A stretch of DNA of 40,725 nt, from contig PWWL01000365.1 of assembly GCA_003561515.1 (NCBI GenBank), positions 1-40,725 of the forward strand, given 5' to 3'. Positions 17,406 through 25,871 of the stretch are shown piece by piece. A program made the position numbers and the translations under genes. Positions within the stretch are counted from its first letter, which is position 1; every line of letters begins with the position of its first letter. A model generated the notes under the pieces. The model did no database searches. It was not told the origin of the DNA and saw nothing but the letters and a program-made list of their open reading frames with translations. Source of the DNA: Balneolaceae bacterium (GTDB lineage: Bacteria; Bacteroidota; Rhodothermia; Balneolales; Balneolaceae).

Positions 17406-17494
17406 TGTGAAGCGAATGTTTTATTGCTGTTATGGTAGACGTGTTGGTCTAATTGTCGCAAATAAGAAATTCAGTTCCAAATGTTTCCCGCACA

Positions 17495-18022
17495 TTATCT
17501 TGATAGTTTAACGGAGTAAATTTGGCTCCACTTTTCAAGATTGCCAGAAGTTTCGAAAAGCGCCAACGATTGCACATACAATTTTGAAGGGAGCAGTGAA
17601 GATATGGTGGCGAATTCATTGTGAAGATCTTTACAATCCGATTCGCCATAAAGAAGTGAAATATGGAAAGAATGGCGTTTTGCGAAACCACTTCCCAAAA
17701 AAGTGTCTGCTACATTCGCAGCATTTAGCAGGCTATCGGAAGGGCTAAGCTCTGAATAGTATCGCTGAAAGGGTGGGTTACCGCATATCGGTTTTTCGAC
17801 GGAAAGTTTACAAGTGGAGAGATTGCTTGCGATGGATTTGGCAGCTGACTTCAAATCTGCGACTGGAATATCGGGGGTGGCAGCGAGTGTAATGTGAGGT
17901 TTGAAGCGAGGTGCGCCAAACGTATCAGCAAGCGAAGATATGATGCGGCTGATTGCCCGATACGAAACAGGGTCGGGCATCAGCCATAGTGTATACTTTG
18001 GTTTTTGAAGGCTCGGGGTCAT
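17495..18022 (-). CDS. 2H phosphoesterase-family protein (cyclic phosphodiesterase-like)
   Basis: A 175-residue protein with two His-x-Thr/Ser motifs, HITLAA (His about 43) and HISLLYG (His about 120), the hallmark of the 2H phosphoesterase superfamily that opens cyclic phosphates or processes RNA 2'-5' ends. The spacing and the WLMPD opening are closest to the plant/fungal-type cyclic phosphodiesterases acting on ADP-ribose 1'',2''-cyclic phosphate, but the true substrate is unknown. Its ATG overlaps the stop of the upstream membrane gene by 4 bases (18019-18022), so the two form an operon. Confidence 0.8.
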   Translation of the reverse strand: MTPSLQKPKYTLWLMPDPVSYRAISRIISSLADTFGAPRFKPHITLAATPDIPVADLKSAAKSIASNLSTCKLSVEKPICGNPPFQRYYSELSPSDSLLNAANVADTFLGSGFAKRHSFHISLLYGESDCKDLHNEFATISSLLPSKLYVQSLALFETSGNLEKWSQIYSVKLSR

Positions 18023-18312
18023 TCCGGATTGTAGGGCTGACTCGCACGCGCGTCAGTTACCTGTTCCGGATGGAAGCTGAATACATTAATCAAAAACAAA
18101 AAAGCAATAGAACCTATAGCGGCATAAATTAGCGGTCCGAAAAGTCCAAGCAGAATACAGATCACGCCAATCAGAACCGATCCAATAGATCCCCAGACAA
18201 GATTTCCAATTACCCCTATTCCTCTCTTGATCATTATAAGGTCGGTAATGTAACCTACAAGTAAACCGATTGAAATTAACCAGTAGATTGTTACGCCATT
18301 TAATTCTTCCAT
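18019..18312 (-). CDS. Small membrane protein, GlsB/YeaQ/YmgE-like
   Basis: A 97-residue protein with three hydrophobic helices (about 8-25, 38-60 and 63-80). The pattern GLLVGYITDLIMIKRGIG followed by IGNLVWGSIGSVLIG resembles the GlsB/YeaQ/YmgE (transglycosylase-associated) family. The C-terminal tail is short and polar. It is the first gene of a two-gene operon with the 2H phosphoesterase and is divergent from dinB. The stress link of the family is known only loosely, and function here is unknown. Confidence 0.65.
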   Translation of the reverse strand: MEELNGVTIYWLISIGLLVGYITDLIMIKRGIGVIGNLVWGSIGSVLIGVICILLGLFGPLIYAAIGSIAFLFLINVFSFHPEQVTDARASQPYNPE

Positions 18313-18403
18313 TCTGCCAATGCTGAAATTTGTTTTACTTTATTTGTAGCATCTAAGATAGCAAGTTTTCTTTTTTTTGCACAGCAAGAATAATCCAATA
18401 TTG

Positions 18404-19516
18404 ATGAACCGGACCGCGGAAACCCTCAGAAAAATTATCCACGTGGATATGGATGCATTTTATGCATCGGTTGAGCAGCGCGACTTCCCGGAGTACAGGG
18501 GCAAACCCGTAGTTGTTGGCGGCTCACCACAGGGCCGCGGTGTAGTGGCGGCCGCCAGTTACGAAGCGCGAAAATACGGAATCAGGTCGGCCATGCCAGC
18601 ATCAAGAGCGGTGAAGCTCTGCCCCCAAGCGGTTTTTTTGAAACCCAGATTTGAAGTGTACCGCGACGTTTCACACCAGATACGTGAAACTTTTTTTGAA
18701 TACACCGACCTGGTGGAACCTCTCTCGCTAGATGAAGCCTACCTTGATGTAACCGAAAACCACAAACAAAATCCTTCCGCAACGCTGATTGCGAAAGAGA
18801 TCAAAAAGAGGATCCGTGAGGTAACCGGGCTTACGGCATCGGCGGGTGTGGCATCCAACAAATTCCTGGCAAAGATTGCATCAGACCTCGACAAGCCCGA
18901 CGGCCTCAGCGTGATCACACCTGATGAAGCACAGGAGTTCATCGAAAAGCTGAAGATCGGTGAGTTCTACGGTGTGGGAAAAGCCACTCAGGAAAAAATG
19001 GAAAAACTCGGTATCCGCACCGGCGCCGACCTGAAGCAGTGGGATGAGGTTGACCTCGTAAAGCAGTTTGGCAAGTCGGGCCATCACTACTACAGGATTG
19101 CCAGGGGCATCGACAATCGCAGAGTGAAGCCCGACAGGATCAGGAAGTCGATCGGAAAAGAGCGGACGTTTTCAGAAGATGTATCGGACCTTGAGTGGAT
19201 TGGTGAGTTCCTGGATCAGCTGTCGGAGAAGATCTCTTTGTCGATGCAAGAGATGGACGCATCCGGAAAAACAATCACCCTGAAGGTTAGGTACAAAAAC
19301 TTTGAGACGGTAACCCGGAGCAGCACCCTGAACCACTACACCAGCAAGGTAGAAGATCTGTCGTCAACGGCCCGAAAGTTACTCACAGAAACCGAGGCCG
19401 GAATCAGAGAGGTAAGGCTGCTCGGAATTTCCGTATCATCCCTCAATCTTGCGGAAGGCGGCACGTTCGGAGAACAGCTTGAACTTCCATTCAAAGGAGA
19501 TAATTTGGCAGGATAG
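18404..19516 (+). CDS. dinB: DNA polymerase IV (Y family)
   Basis: A translesion DNA polymerase. I use ATG 18404 (MNRTAETLRKIIHVDMDAFY, 370 residues) instead of the track's TTG 18377, which adds nine residues unlike the family. Catalytic motifs are VDMDAFYASVEQRD (metal Asp), SYEARKYGIRSAMP (incoming nucleotide), and PLSLDEAYLDVT (catalytic Asp-Glu). A helix-hairpin-helix thumb region sits around GEFYGVGKATQEKMEKLGI, and the little finger domain follows. The C-terminus carries QLELPF, a beta-clamp-binding motif. No LexA-like box is evident in the short divergent region. The YdjM-like gene follows 48 bases later. Confidence 0.95.
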   Translation: MNRTAETLRKIIHVDMDAFYASVEQRDFPEYRGKPVVVGGSPQGRGVVAAASYEARKYGIRSAMPASRAVKLCPQAVFLKPRFEVYRDVSHQIRETFFEYTDLVEPLSLDEAYLDVTENHKQNPSATLIAKEIKKRIREVTGLTASAGVASNKFLAKIASDLDKPDGLSVITPDEAQEFIEKLKIGEFYGVGKATQEKMEKLGIRTGADLKQWDEVDLVKQFGKSGHHYYRIARGIDNRRVKPDRIRKSIGKERTFSEDVSDLEWIGEFLDQLSEKISLSMQEMDASGKTITLKVRYKNFETVTRSSTLNHYTSKVEDLSSTARKLLTETEAGIREVRLLGISVSSLNLAEGGTFGEQLELPFKGDNLAG

Positions 19517-19564
19517 ACTCGGACAGCAGAAATGAATAACCCAAATGCAATCAGTTAATGTGAG

Positions 19565-20560
19565 ATGGATCCTGTAACACACGGCCTTGTTGGCGCGGCG
19601 GCGGCCACTACAGTTTCGGATAAAGAGAAGATGAGGCCGGCAGCCTTTGCCGGTGCGGTGTCGGCCATGATGGCCGACCTTGACATCTTTATTCACAATC
19701 CGGCCGATCCGCTTCTCAACATCGAAATTCACCGGCAGTTTACCCATTCTATCGTCTTCATCCCGGTGGGTGCACTCATTGCTTCCGCGGTTCTGTGGTG
19801 GCTGCTTCGAAAACATCTAAGCTTCAGGGAGCTCTATCTCTATTCGCTGGCCGGCTATGCCACCGCAGGCCTGCTGGATGCATTTACAAGTTACGGCACC
19901 CAGCTGCTCTGGCCGTTCCTGGATACCCGCTTTGCGTGGAATGTGATCTCGGTGGTTGACCCGGTTGTAACCATCGGCCTCATCGGCTTCATCGGCTTTG
20001 CCATATGGAAACAGAGGCGGTTATTCATCGGCTTTGCCTGGACATGGCTGGTCTTTTTTCTGCTCTTCGGCTGGCTGCAGCACAACAGGGCCGAATCGGC
20101 TGCCGAAGCACTTGCCGAGCTCAGGGGGCATTCAGCGAGCGAGCTTGTGGTGAAGCCCACCATCGGCAATCAGCTGCTGTGGAGGGCTAACTACAAATAT
20201 GAAGGGATGATTTACACCGATGCGGTAAGAACCGGCACATTCAGGGGGATACAAATCTATGAGGGAGAAGCGGAGCCCGAAATCATTCCGGAGCGCGATT
20301 TTGCCGAATTCAAAAACACCACGCTGTTTAATGATCTGAAGCGGTTCGAAAAACTCTCAGAAGGATTTCTTATACGTCACCCCGATAAACCCGAAGTTAT
20401 CGGCGACGCGCGCTATTCCATGCTGCCCACTTCCATGATACCGCTCTGGGGTGTGGAAACCGACACCACCGATACCGAACGGCACCTGCCCTTCCTCTAC
20501 TTCCGCGATGCAAGCGAAGAAAACCGCAACGACTTCATGGATATGCTTTTGGGTAGGTAG
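19565..20560 (+). CDS. YdjM-family membrane-bound metal-dependent hydrolase
   Basis: A 331-residue protein opening MDPVTHGLVGAA, the classic YdjM/LexA-regulated hydrolase start with its conserved His. Further metal-ligand-type residues are DLDIFIH and HRQFTHSI, followed by several transmembrane helices (about 61-80, 84-104, 126-146 and 153-175) and a soluble C-terminal half. Proteins of this family are predicted inner-membrane hydrolases of unknown substrate; E. coli ydjM belongs to the SOS regulon. Its position 48 bases after dinB suggests a shared transcript and possibly a shared DNA-damage response. A REP-like palindrome starts 4 bases after the stop. Confidence 0.85.
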   Translation: MDPVTHGLVGAAAATTVSDKEKMRPAAFAGAVSAMMADLDIFIHNPADPLLNIEIHRQFTHSIVFIPVGALIASAVLWWLLRKHLSFRELYLYSLAGYATAGLLDAFTSYGTQLLWPFLDTRFAWNVISVVDPVVTIGLIGFIGFAIWKQRRLFIGFAWTWLVFFLLFGWLQHNRAESAAEALAELRGHSASELVVKPTIGNQLLWRANYKYEGMIYTDAVRTGTFRGIQIYEGEAEPEIIPERDFAEFKNTTLFNDLKRFEKLSEGFLIRHPDKPEVIGDARYSMLPTSMIPLWGVETDTTDTERHLPFLYFRDASEENRNDFMDMLLGR

Positions 20561-20564
20561 TACC

Positions 20565-20597
20565 ACGTACGCCGGACAGCTTGTCCGGCATGGAAAG
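20565..20597. repeat. REP-like palindrome (copy 2, left arm of 33-bp inverted repeat)
   Basis: The core GCCGGACA-GCT-TGTCCGGC is a perfect 8-bp hairpin. The whole 33 bases recur as an exact reverse complement at 20745-20777. It sits just after the YdjM-like gene. Confidence 0.8.
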
Positions 20598-20744
20598 TCT
20601 TCAATACCATGGAAAACCTTTGGTTGAGAGTACATCTCAATCATTGGGTGATGAATTCCAATTATTCCGAGAACGCCCTATCTGGCCGGTGTAAGTTTAG
20701 AATCAGGATTAATTACTTTAGTTGATTCTTTCCCCGCGCATAAT

Positions 20745-20777
20745 CTTTCCATGCCGGACAAGCTGTCCGGCGTACGT
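20745..20777. repeat. REP-like palindrome (copy 3, right arm of 33-bp inverted repeat)
   Basis: An exact reverse complement of 20565-20597, with 147 non-coding bases between the two. The pair resembles a two-palindrome interspersed element (BIME-like) and lies in the leader region of the sigma-factor operon. Confidence 0.8.
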
Positions 20778-20858
20778 AAAACTTTTTTGGCCGGTGCGTC
20801 GTCTTATAGATGAAATCACAAAATCAAACAGAATAACCGGGCCTGATTCTTGAAAAAG

Positions 20859-21428
20859 ATGGACGATGATTTGCTTGTAAAGCAGGTGCAGTTGGGCGAC
20901 CCGCGAGCATTTGACGTGCTGGCGGAAAGGTGGCGTGAAAGGATTCACCGGTTTGTATTTCGCTACTTCGGGAATGCCGATGATGCAGGTGAAATCACCC
21001 AAAAGACACTGATCCGCGTCTACAGGAAAATTCATGAACTGGATGAGCCCTCAAGCTTTTCCCCCTGGATTTACCGAATCGCCAATAATCTCTGTCTTGA
21101 TGAAGTGAAGCGGGCAGGCCGAAAAAGGTCGCAGCCCCTTGGCAGCTGGGCAGAGCGTATTCCGGAATCGGAAAATCACATGCCATCAAAACAGCTCGAG
21201 AGTCGTGAACTGGGTGAAATTGTGCAGGATGCGCTCATTACCCTGCCCGATGAACAGCGTATCGTGATTATCCTGAAAGAATTTGAAGGAATGAAATTCC
21301 GTGAAATTGCAGACATCCTCGATGAGCCTGAAAACACAGTGAAATCAAGAATGTACTATGGCCTGAAAGCCCTCAGGAATACATTAACCAATTGGAACAT
21401 CCAAAAAGAGTATCTGAACAATGACTGA
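20859..21428 (+). CDS. ECF-type RNA polymerase sigma factor
   Basis: A sigma-70 family extracytoplasmic-function factor of about 189 residues from ATG 20859; the TTG at 20850 in the track would add three residues and either is possible. Sigma region 2 spans VLAERWRERIHRFVFRYFGN through ITQKTLIRVYRKI and FSPWIYRIANNLCLDEVKR. Region 4 contains LPDEQRIVIILKEFEGMKF and the helix-turn-helix REIADILDEPENTVKSRMY. The anti-sigma gene overlaps its end by 8 bases, the usual coupling. It probably responds to an envelope cue and likely controls its own operon, including the secreted coiled-coil protein. Confidence 0.92.
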   Translation: MDDDLLVKQVQLGDPRAFDVLAERWRERIHRFVFRYFGNADDAGEITQKTLIRVYRKIHELDEPSSFSPWIYRIANNLCLDEVKRAGRKRSQPLGSWAERIPESENHMPSKQLESRELGEIVQDALITLPDEQRIVIILKEFEGMKFREIADILDEPENTVKSRMYYGLKALRNTLTNWNIQKEYLNND

Positions 21429-22095
21429 AAAAGAAGCCCGTGAAAAATTGATGGACTATCTCTACGATGAGATGGATGAATCGGAGAAAGCCCGGTTTGA
21501 AGTGTACCTGGCGGATAACCCTCAGCTTCAAAATGAACTGAAGGAGCTGCAGGGCACCCGGTCGGTATTTGAAAAAGCGGAATTTGAAGTGCCGGAAGCA
21601 GGCCCGCTTTCCATGCATGATTTTACCGGGAAGCGGAGCGTAAGAGAAAAGGTACAGGTGTTGTCAACTCTCAGGCACTGGGCGGTTGCGGCATCGGTGC
21701 TGATTGCGGGCGTACTTCTGCTGGCGTATGCAGACCTGCGTGCCGGGTTTGACGATAACGGCTTTTACCTGACGATGGGGCAGGCTCCTGTTCCGGCACA
21801 AACCACAGCTGAACAGTCAGCGGTAACTGAAGAACAAATACTGATGCTCCTTGAGCAGATTCGTGAAGAAAATGCGCTGCTTATGACTGCCTTTGCCGAG
21901 CAAAGCCTCCAGCGGCAAAATGAACAGCTCGAGGAGGCGATGAACCTGCTTGCAGCTTACTACCAGGAGCAGCGGCGCCAGGACCTTTTGATGATCGCCG
22001 AGGGCCTCACACGGCTCGAAGAGGATACCTACTACCGTTTTCTGCAAACCGATGAAACCATCGGAGAGCTTATCTACGCGTTAAGCAATCCGTGA
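21421..22095 (+). CDS. Single-pass anti-sigma factor
   Basis: A 224-residue protein overlapping the sigma gene by 8 bases. The N-terminal cytoplasmic part (1-80) is acidic and helical (LMDYLYDEMDESEKARFEVY), matching the anti-sigma domain pattern, but it lacks the His-x3-Cys-x2-Cys zinc motif of ZAS proteins. One transmembrane helix spans about 86-104 (HWAVAASVLIAGVLLLAYA). The periplasmic part is Glu/Gln-rich and likely coiled-coil (residues about 135-215). It should hold the sigma factor inactive at the membrane until a signal arrives. Confidence 0.85.
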   Translation: MTEKEAREKLMDYLYDEMDESEKARFEVYLADNPQLQNELKELQGTRSVFEKAEFEVPEAGPLSMHDFTGKRSVREKVQVLSTLRHWAVAASVLIAGVLLLAYADLRAGFDDNGFYLTMGQAPVPAQTTAEQSAVTEEQILMLLEQIREENALLMTAFAEQSLQRQNEQLEEAMNLLAAYYQEQRRQDLLMIAEGLTRLEEDTYYRFLQTDETIGELIYALSNP

Positions 22096-22140
22096 GTAAT
22101 TCCTGAACAGAGCCGCTAACTTTTTAACTGAATTACCGCT

Positions 22141-23478
22141 ATGAAACACCTAATCAATACACTTATCAAAATTGCCCTTTTAATTGTTACACTTCTTTTC
22201 GGCAGCCAGGCGCTCATGGCGCAAAGCGAACAGCTGCAGCGTGATATGAGGATTGCTGAACGGATTCTTGAAGAGATTTTTACACCACCGGTCACACAGC
22301 CAAGGCAGGTTGCAATTGCCGGCGGACGAACTATTGAAAGCAGGTATGTACCGGGAGTCGGAGTCCATTTTATTGTAAACAAGACGGGCGCAGGCAGTAT
22401 CGTAATCTTTGGCAGCAGGCCGGAATCTGACGATCGTGAAGGTAAAACTGAGGATTGGGTAAAAAACAATGCGATGGAATATTTTACACAATACGCATCT
22501 CAGCTTAGAGATCTGCCGGGCAATGAACAGGTGCGAATTACCTATGGGATGCGGGCTTCATCACCGCACATCTTAATAAATCCTCCAGCTGCCAACCGTT
22601 CTCATACTGAACCACGAAAAACAATTTGGGTCAGTAAATCAGAGATAGACAGATTTGCCGAAGGCCGTATTTCTGAATCAGAATTTCGAAATCGTATTTC
22701 ATCTCATTCGCTCACAACTGCCGGTGAACATCGTGATCTGGATATCTTTGCAACAGTTCTGGAAACTGCACTAAAATCAGGTGAAACAGAACATTTAAGG
22801 ATAAGCGGAAAACCTCAGTTTGATTACTTGCCGGGCTATGGAGCACATTACAACATCAATCTGAATCGCGGTTTCCGCTTTTTGATGCGCACCGGACTCA
22901 TGGACATTGCCCGGCAAATCGATGATATGGAGCTCGAAGATGTCAATATTCAGATTGATCTTGGCAGGCTCCCCGATAACTTGAGTAAAGAAATTGACGT
23001 TCAGATAAATCAAATGGATCTGAATCTCGATAGCCTGAGGCTCTCTTTGCAAAGGCTGGAGGATACACTCAAAGTCAGAAGTGGTGACATCATGTTTCAA
23101 CTGGAAGAGTTGAGAAGCCAGGCAGAAGAATCACGACGCAGGGCAGAAATTACCCGAGAACAGTGGGAAGCAAACAGGGAGCAGTGGGACGAAGCGCGTC
23201 AGCGTTTCGAGAGGTCGCGTGAACAATTTGCAAGAACCTCCCAGCGGGATACAACGGATCTGTCGGCAGATTTTGAAAATATCATATCGGAAATAACATC
23301 TGTAATCAGCGACTATGGTACCACTTTGAGATCACTCTCAGAAGTCGAAATGCTGATGATCACCATCAACTGGCCGCAGAGAAACCCCACTATTCCGGAG
23401 AAAACACATATCCGAATATCAAAAAGTGACATACTTGCCGGACGTGAGCCGGTTATCGAGCATACCTCAGTAAGATAG
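22141..23478 (+). CDS. Secreted coiled-coil protein of unknown function
   Basis: A 445-residue protein with an N-terminal signal peptide (hydrophobic IALLIVTLLFG, likely cut after LMAQ). The middle repeats a two-part pattern: GVHFIVNKTG near residue 75 and GYGAHYNINLNRG near 235, suggesting a duplicated domain. Residues about 285-380 are rich in Glu, Arg and Gln with heptad spacing (EELRSQAEESRRRAE, REQWEANREQWDEARQRF), a likely coiled coil. I recognise no named family. It is the third gene of the sigma/anti-sigma operon (45-base gap) and ends at a strong terminator, so it is a plausible effector or sensor partner in the periplasm. Confidence 0.75.
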   Translation: MKHLINTLIKIALLIVTLLFGSQALMAQSEQLQRDMRIAERILEEIFTPPVTQPRQVAIAGGRTIESRYVPGVGVHFIVNKTGAGSIVIFGSRPESDDREGKTEDWVKNNAMEYFTQYASQLRDLPGNEQVRITYGMRASSPHILINPPAANRSHTEPRKTIWVSKSEIDRFAEGRISESEFRNRISSHSLTTAGEHRDLDIFATVLETALKSGETEHLRISGKPQFDYLPGYGAHYNINLNRGFRFLMRTGLMDIARQIDDMELEDVNIQIDLGRLPDNLSKEIDVQINQMDLNLDSLRLSLQRLEDTLKVRSGDIMFQLEELRSQAEESRRRAEITREQWEANREQWDEARQRFERSREQFARTSQRDTTDLSADFENIISEITSVISDYGTTLRSLSEVEMLMITINWPQRNPTIPEKTHIRISKSDILAGREPVIEHTSVR

Positions 23479-23510
23479 ATACCTCAGAAATCAAAGAAGG
23501 TACCATACAG

Positions 23511-23540
23511 GCCGTCGCTATGATAAGTGACGGCTTTTTT
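23511..23540 (+). terminator. Rho-independent terminator after the sigma-factor operon
   Basis: GCCGTCGCT pairs with AGTGACGGC around ATGATA, followed by six T residues. It lies 33 bases after the stop of the coiled-coil gene. Confidence 0.88.
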
Positions 23541-24504
23541 AGTAATGGGTAGGTAATTTTGCCCATGAAAAGATAAGATCTGTTCATTTGATTCGAATGC
23601 CACAAGATAAGTTCTATCAGTCTTTTCCCACGTGGATCCCTCAGTGGCAGACTGATATATGTGCCAATATAAAAGGTGTAAGCCTTACATATCATCCCGA
23701 GAATTCGGGAGGGCAACGCCCCGGGTTTGCGGATCAGTGATATAAAACCCCGAGCCCGAATTCAGATCAACGCCCTGATTCAATCCGAGGGGTTAATAGG
23801 GAAAACCCATCAACAGGTACAATGCCCACGGCTCCAATTCATGAGATCGCGGACAAACCTCCGGATTATGATTTCGTGAATTTCCACAAATACAGGCAGG
23901 AGGTTAGGGGTTCGCGCACTGCTGGTGCTACCGACCAGACATTCCTGCCGGAATGTAAACTCCAAAAAAAAGACAATCTAAATTATGTATTGGTTTGCTG
24001 ATACCGGGAATTCAAGGCCGATATATCAACTTTAAAAGTATAATTTTTTATTTATTTACGGACATATCACCCCTAACTTGCCAACTGTTTCCAATTTACT
24101 CACATTCCTCAATAGCAATAAATCCGTTTTTTATCCGTACTTTTCCATGCTGAATCAACTGACGTTCGTCGTTGACCTGCCCGGTACAAGTTTTTTGCCT
24201 CTCTTCAGGAAGTTTACATCTCTTCTGAAAATTGTAAATCGCGCTATTGGCCAGGGAGTATCCTCACATTCCCACTGTATTTATTCAAGAAGTATATCAG
24301 GAGCAGAGTGATGCGCGGTATGGGCGACAGATATTTTTTTAAACTGAGTTCGATAAAGATCTGCCTTCTTTGAAGCAATGTAGTCCCCTCCTTATGAAGG
24401 AGGGGAATAAGGGGTGGTTGGATAATGAGGCCCCGATGTTTTGGGATTTTGTTTTCTATTTTTTTAATCGAACTCACTTCAACCTATTACAGAACAATCC
24501 TTTT
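23541..24504. other. Non-coding, repeat- and hairpin-rich region
   Basis: About 960 bases without a believable gene; the TTG-started ORF 24078-24311 has no coding character. Notable folds are TATCAGTCT/AGACTGATA (23615-23623 with 23649-23657), CCCGA-GAAT-TCGGG (23696-23709) competing with GAATTCGGG/CCCGAATTC (23701-23709 with 23755-23763), and AACCTCC/GGAGGTT (23856-23862 with 23899-23905). GGCAGGA/TCCTGCC (23895-23901 with 23943-23949) encloses CTGGT/ACCAG, and ACATTCC-TGCC-GGAATGT (23939-23956) competes with it. This could be mobile-element debris or a structured RNA. The deaD-like promoter should be in the last 150 bases. Confidence 0.5.
24385..24420. repeat. G/C-run hairpin repeat (copy 2) in helicase leader
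   Basis: CCCCTCCTT-ATG-AAGGAGGGG is a perfect 9-bp hairpin followed by GGGGTGGTTG, as at 1035-1068. It lies about 85 bases upstream of the helicase ATG and explains why the track's ORF extends to 24370: that extension is repeat, not protein. Confidence 0.7.
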
Positions 24505-25797
24505 ATGAACATGACCAAATTTTCAGAGCTGGGCATCCGGCCTGAGATCCTTAAATCCATCAACGAAATGGGCTTTGAAGCCCCAACTCCAATCCAGGAG
24601 AGATCCATCCCAATCATCAGATCAGGCGGTGATATGGTTGGCCAGGCACAGACCGGCACCGGTAAAACCGCAGCGTTTGGCATTCCGGCGCTTCAAAAAG
24701 CCGATACCGGCTCAAAACTGCCATCGGTGATTATACTTTGCCCTACCCGTGAACTTGCCATCCAGGTTACCGGAGAGTTGATCAAGCTTTCAAAATATCT
24801 CGAAGGTATCTGGATTGTGCCGGTGTATGGAGGCCAGCCTATCAGCCGGCAGCTCACTGCACTGAAAAAAGGTGCCCAGATAGTGGTTGGAACACCCGGA
24901 CGTGTGATCGATCACCTGAAGCGCGGAACGCTGAAGCTCAACAATCTGAAAATGGTAATTCTTGATGAAGCCGATGAGATGCTGAACATGGGCTTTCGCG
25001 AAGACCTTGAAGAGATTCTGAGTTACAGTAAGGGCAAATCGCAAACCGTCATGTTTTCAGCTACGGTTCCGAAGGCGATCCGCCAGATTATGGAAAACTG
25101 GATGGACAAGCCCGACATGGTAAAGGTGGACGGGAAAGCTGAAACCGCCGCAGGCATCGATCAGTTTGTAATGGAGGTGCGCGATTCTGTTCGAACGGAA
25201 GCCGTATCCCGCATAATGGATATGACCAATTTCCGGCTAGCCCTCATTTTTTGTAATACCAAGCGGCTTTGTGATTCCCTGGTTCAGGAGCTGCAGGCGC
25301 GGGGATACTCCGCCGATGCACTTCACGGCGATATGACCCAAAATATTCGCGACAAGGTTATGAACAACTTCCGCAACGGAAAAATTGAAATGCTGGTGGC
25401 CACGGATGTTGCCGCACGGGGCCTTGATGTGGAAAATGTGGATGTGGTATTCAACTACGACATACCGCAGGATCCGGAATACTACGTGCACCGAATCGGG
25501 AGAACCGGCCGTGCAGGACGTACAGGCATGGCCATAACCTTTGCTTCGGGACGAAAGATGAAGCGAATCCGTTTTATTGAAAAAATTACACGGGCCAAAC
25601 TGACGCCAATCCCAATGCCTACAGTGAGGGAAGTTCAGCAGTCGAAAATGGATGTGCAGATGGAGGAGGTTCTCGAAACCCTTGAAGCCGGCGGGCTTCG
25701 GGAATACATTGAACTTCTCGAGCCGGTTGCCGAACAGGGTTATTCAGCGATTGAGATCGCGGCGGCACTGATGAAGCAGAAAGTAGAGAAAGGATAA
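24505..25797 (+). CDS. DEAD-box ATP-dependent RNA helicase, compact form
   Basis: I use ATG 24505 (MNMTKFSELGIRPEIL, 430 residues); the track's 45 extra residues come from a repeat. All motifs are intact: Q motif FEAPTPIQE, motif I AQTGTGKTAAF, Ia PTRELAIQV, Ib GTPGR, DEAD as DEADEMLNMGF, SAT, IV ALIFCNTKR, V VATDVAARGLD and VI HRIGRTGRAGR. It therefore unwinds RNA duplexes using ATP. After the core only about 60 residues remain, so it lacks the long basic or RNA-recognition tail of E. coli DeaD and DbpA. The intact motifs make a useful contrast with the motif-less homologue at 12796-14211. The stop lies 116 bases from the convergent M14 gene. Confidence 0.93.
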   Translation: MNMTKFSELGIRPEILKSINEMGFEAPTPIQERSIPIIRSGGDMVGQAQTGTGKTAAFGIPALQKADTGSKLPSVIILCPTRELAIQVTGELIKLSKYLEGIWIVPVYGGQPISRQLTALKKGAQIVVGTPGRVIDHLKRGTLKLNNLKMVILDEADEMLNMGFREDLEEILSYSKGKSQTVMFSATVPKAIRQIMENWMDKPDMVKVDGKAETAAGIDQFVMEVRDSVRTEAVSRIMDMTNFRLALIFCNTKRLCDSLVQELQARGYSADALHGDMTQNIRDKVMNNFRNGKIEMLVATDVAARGLDVENVDVVFNYDIPQDPEYYVHRIGRTGRAGRTGMAITFASGRKMKRIRFIEKITRAKLTPIPMPTVREVQQSKMDVQMEEVLETLEAGGLREYIELLEPVAEQGYSAIEIAAALMKQKVEKG

Positions 25798-25871
25798 TCG
25801 ACGAATTAATTTGTGCTGAACAGAATGCTCAAGGCAGCGATATTGCTCAAACATAATTCTTGCCCACACAC

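Noticed and set aside
18313-18403. LexA/SOS box upstream of dinB
   Set aside because: No palindrome of the known LexA types could be found in the short divergent region.
23896-23915. Integron attC-like core (GTTAGGG)
   Set aside because: Does not fit the GTTRRRY consensus and has no matching partner site or integrase nearby.
23895-23949. Possible tRNA gene
   Set aside because: It has a 7-bp closing stem and one arm but only 55 bases, with no anticodon arm or T-arm, so it is reported only as a structured element.
24078-24311. 77-aa ORF in the 23.5-24.5 kb gap
   Set aside because: TTG start, no ribosome binding site, no recognisable domain, and embedded in repeat-rich DNA.
24370-24504. 45-residue N-terminal extension of the DEAD-box helicase
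   Set aside because: Encoded by the G/C-run hairpin repeat and unlike the family; ATG 24505 starts at the normal family N-terminus.
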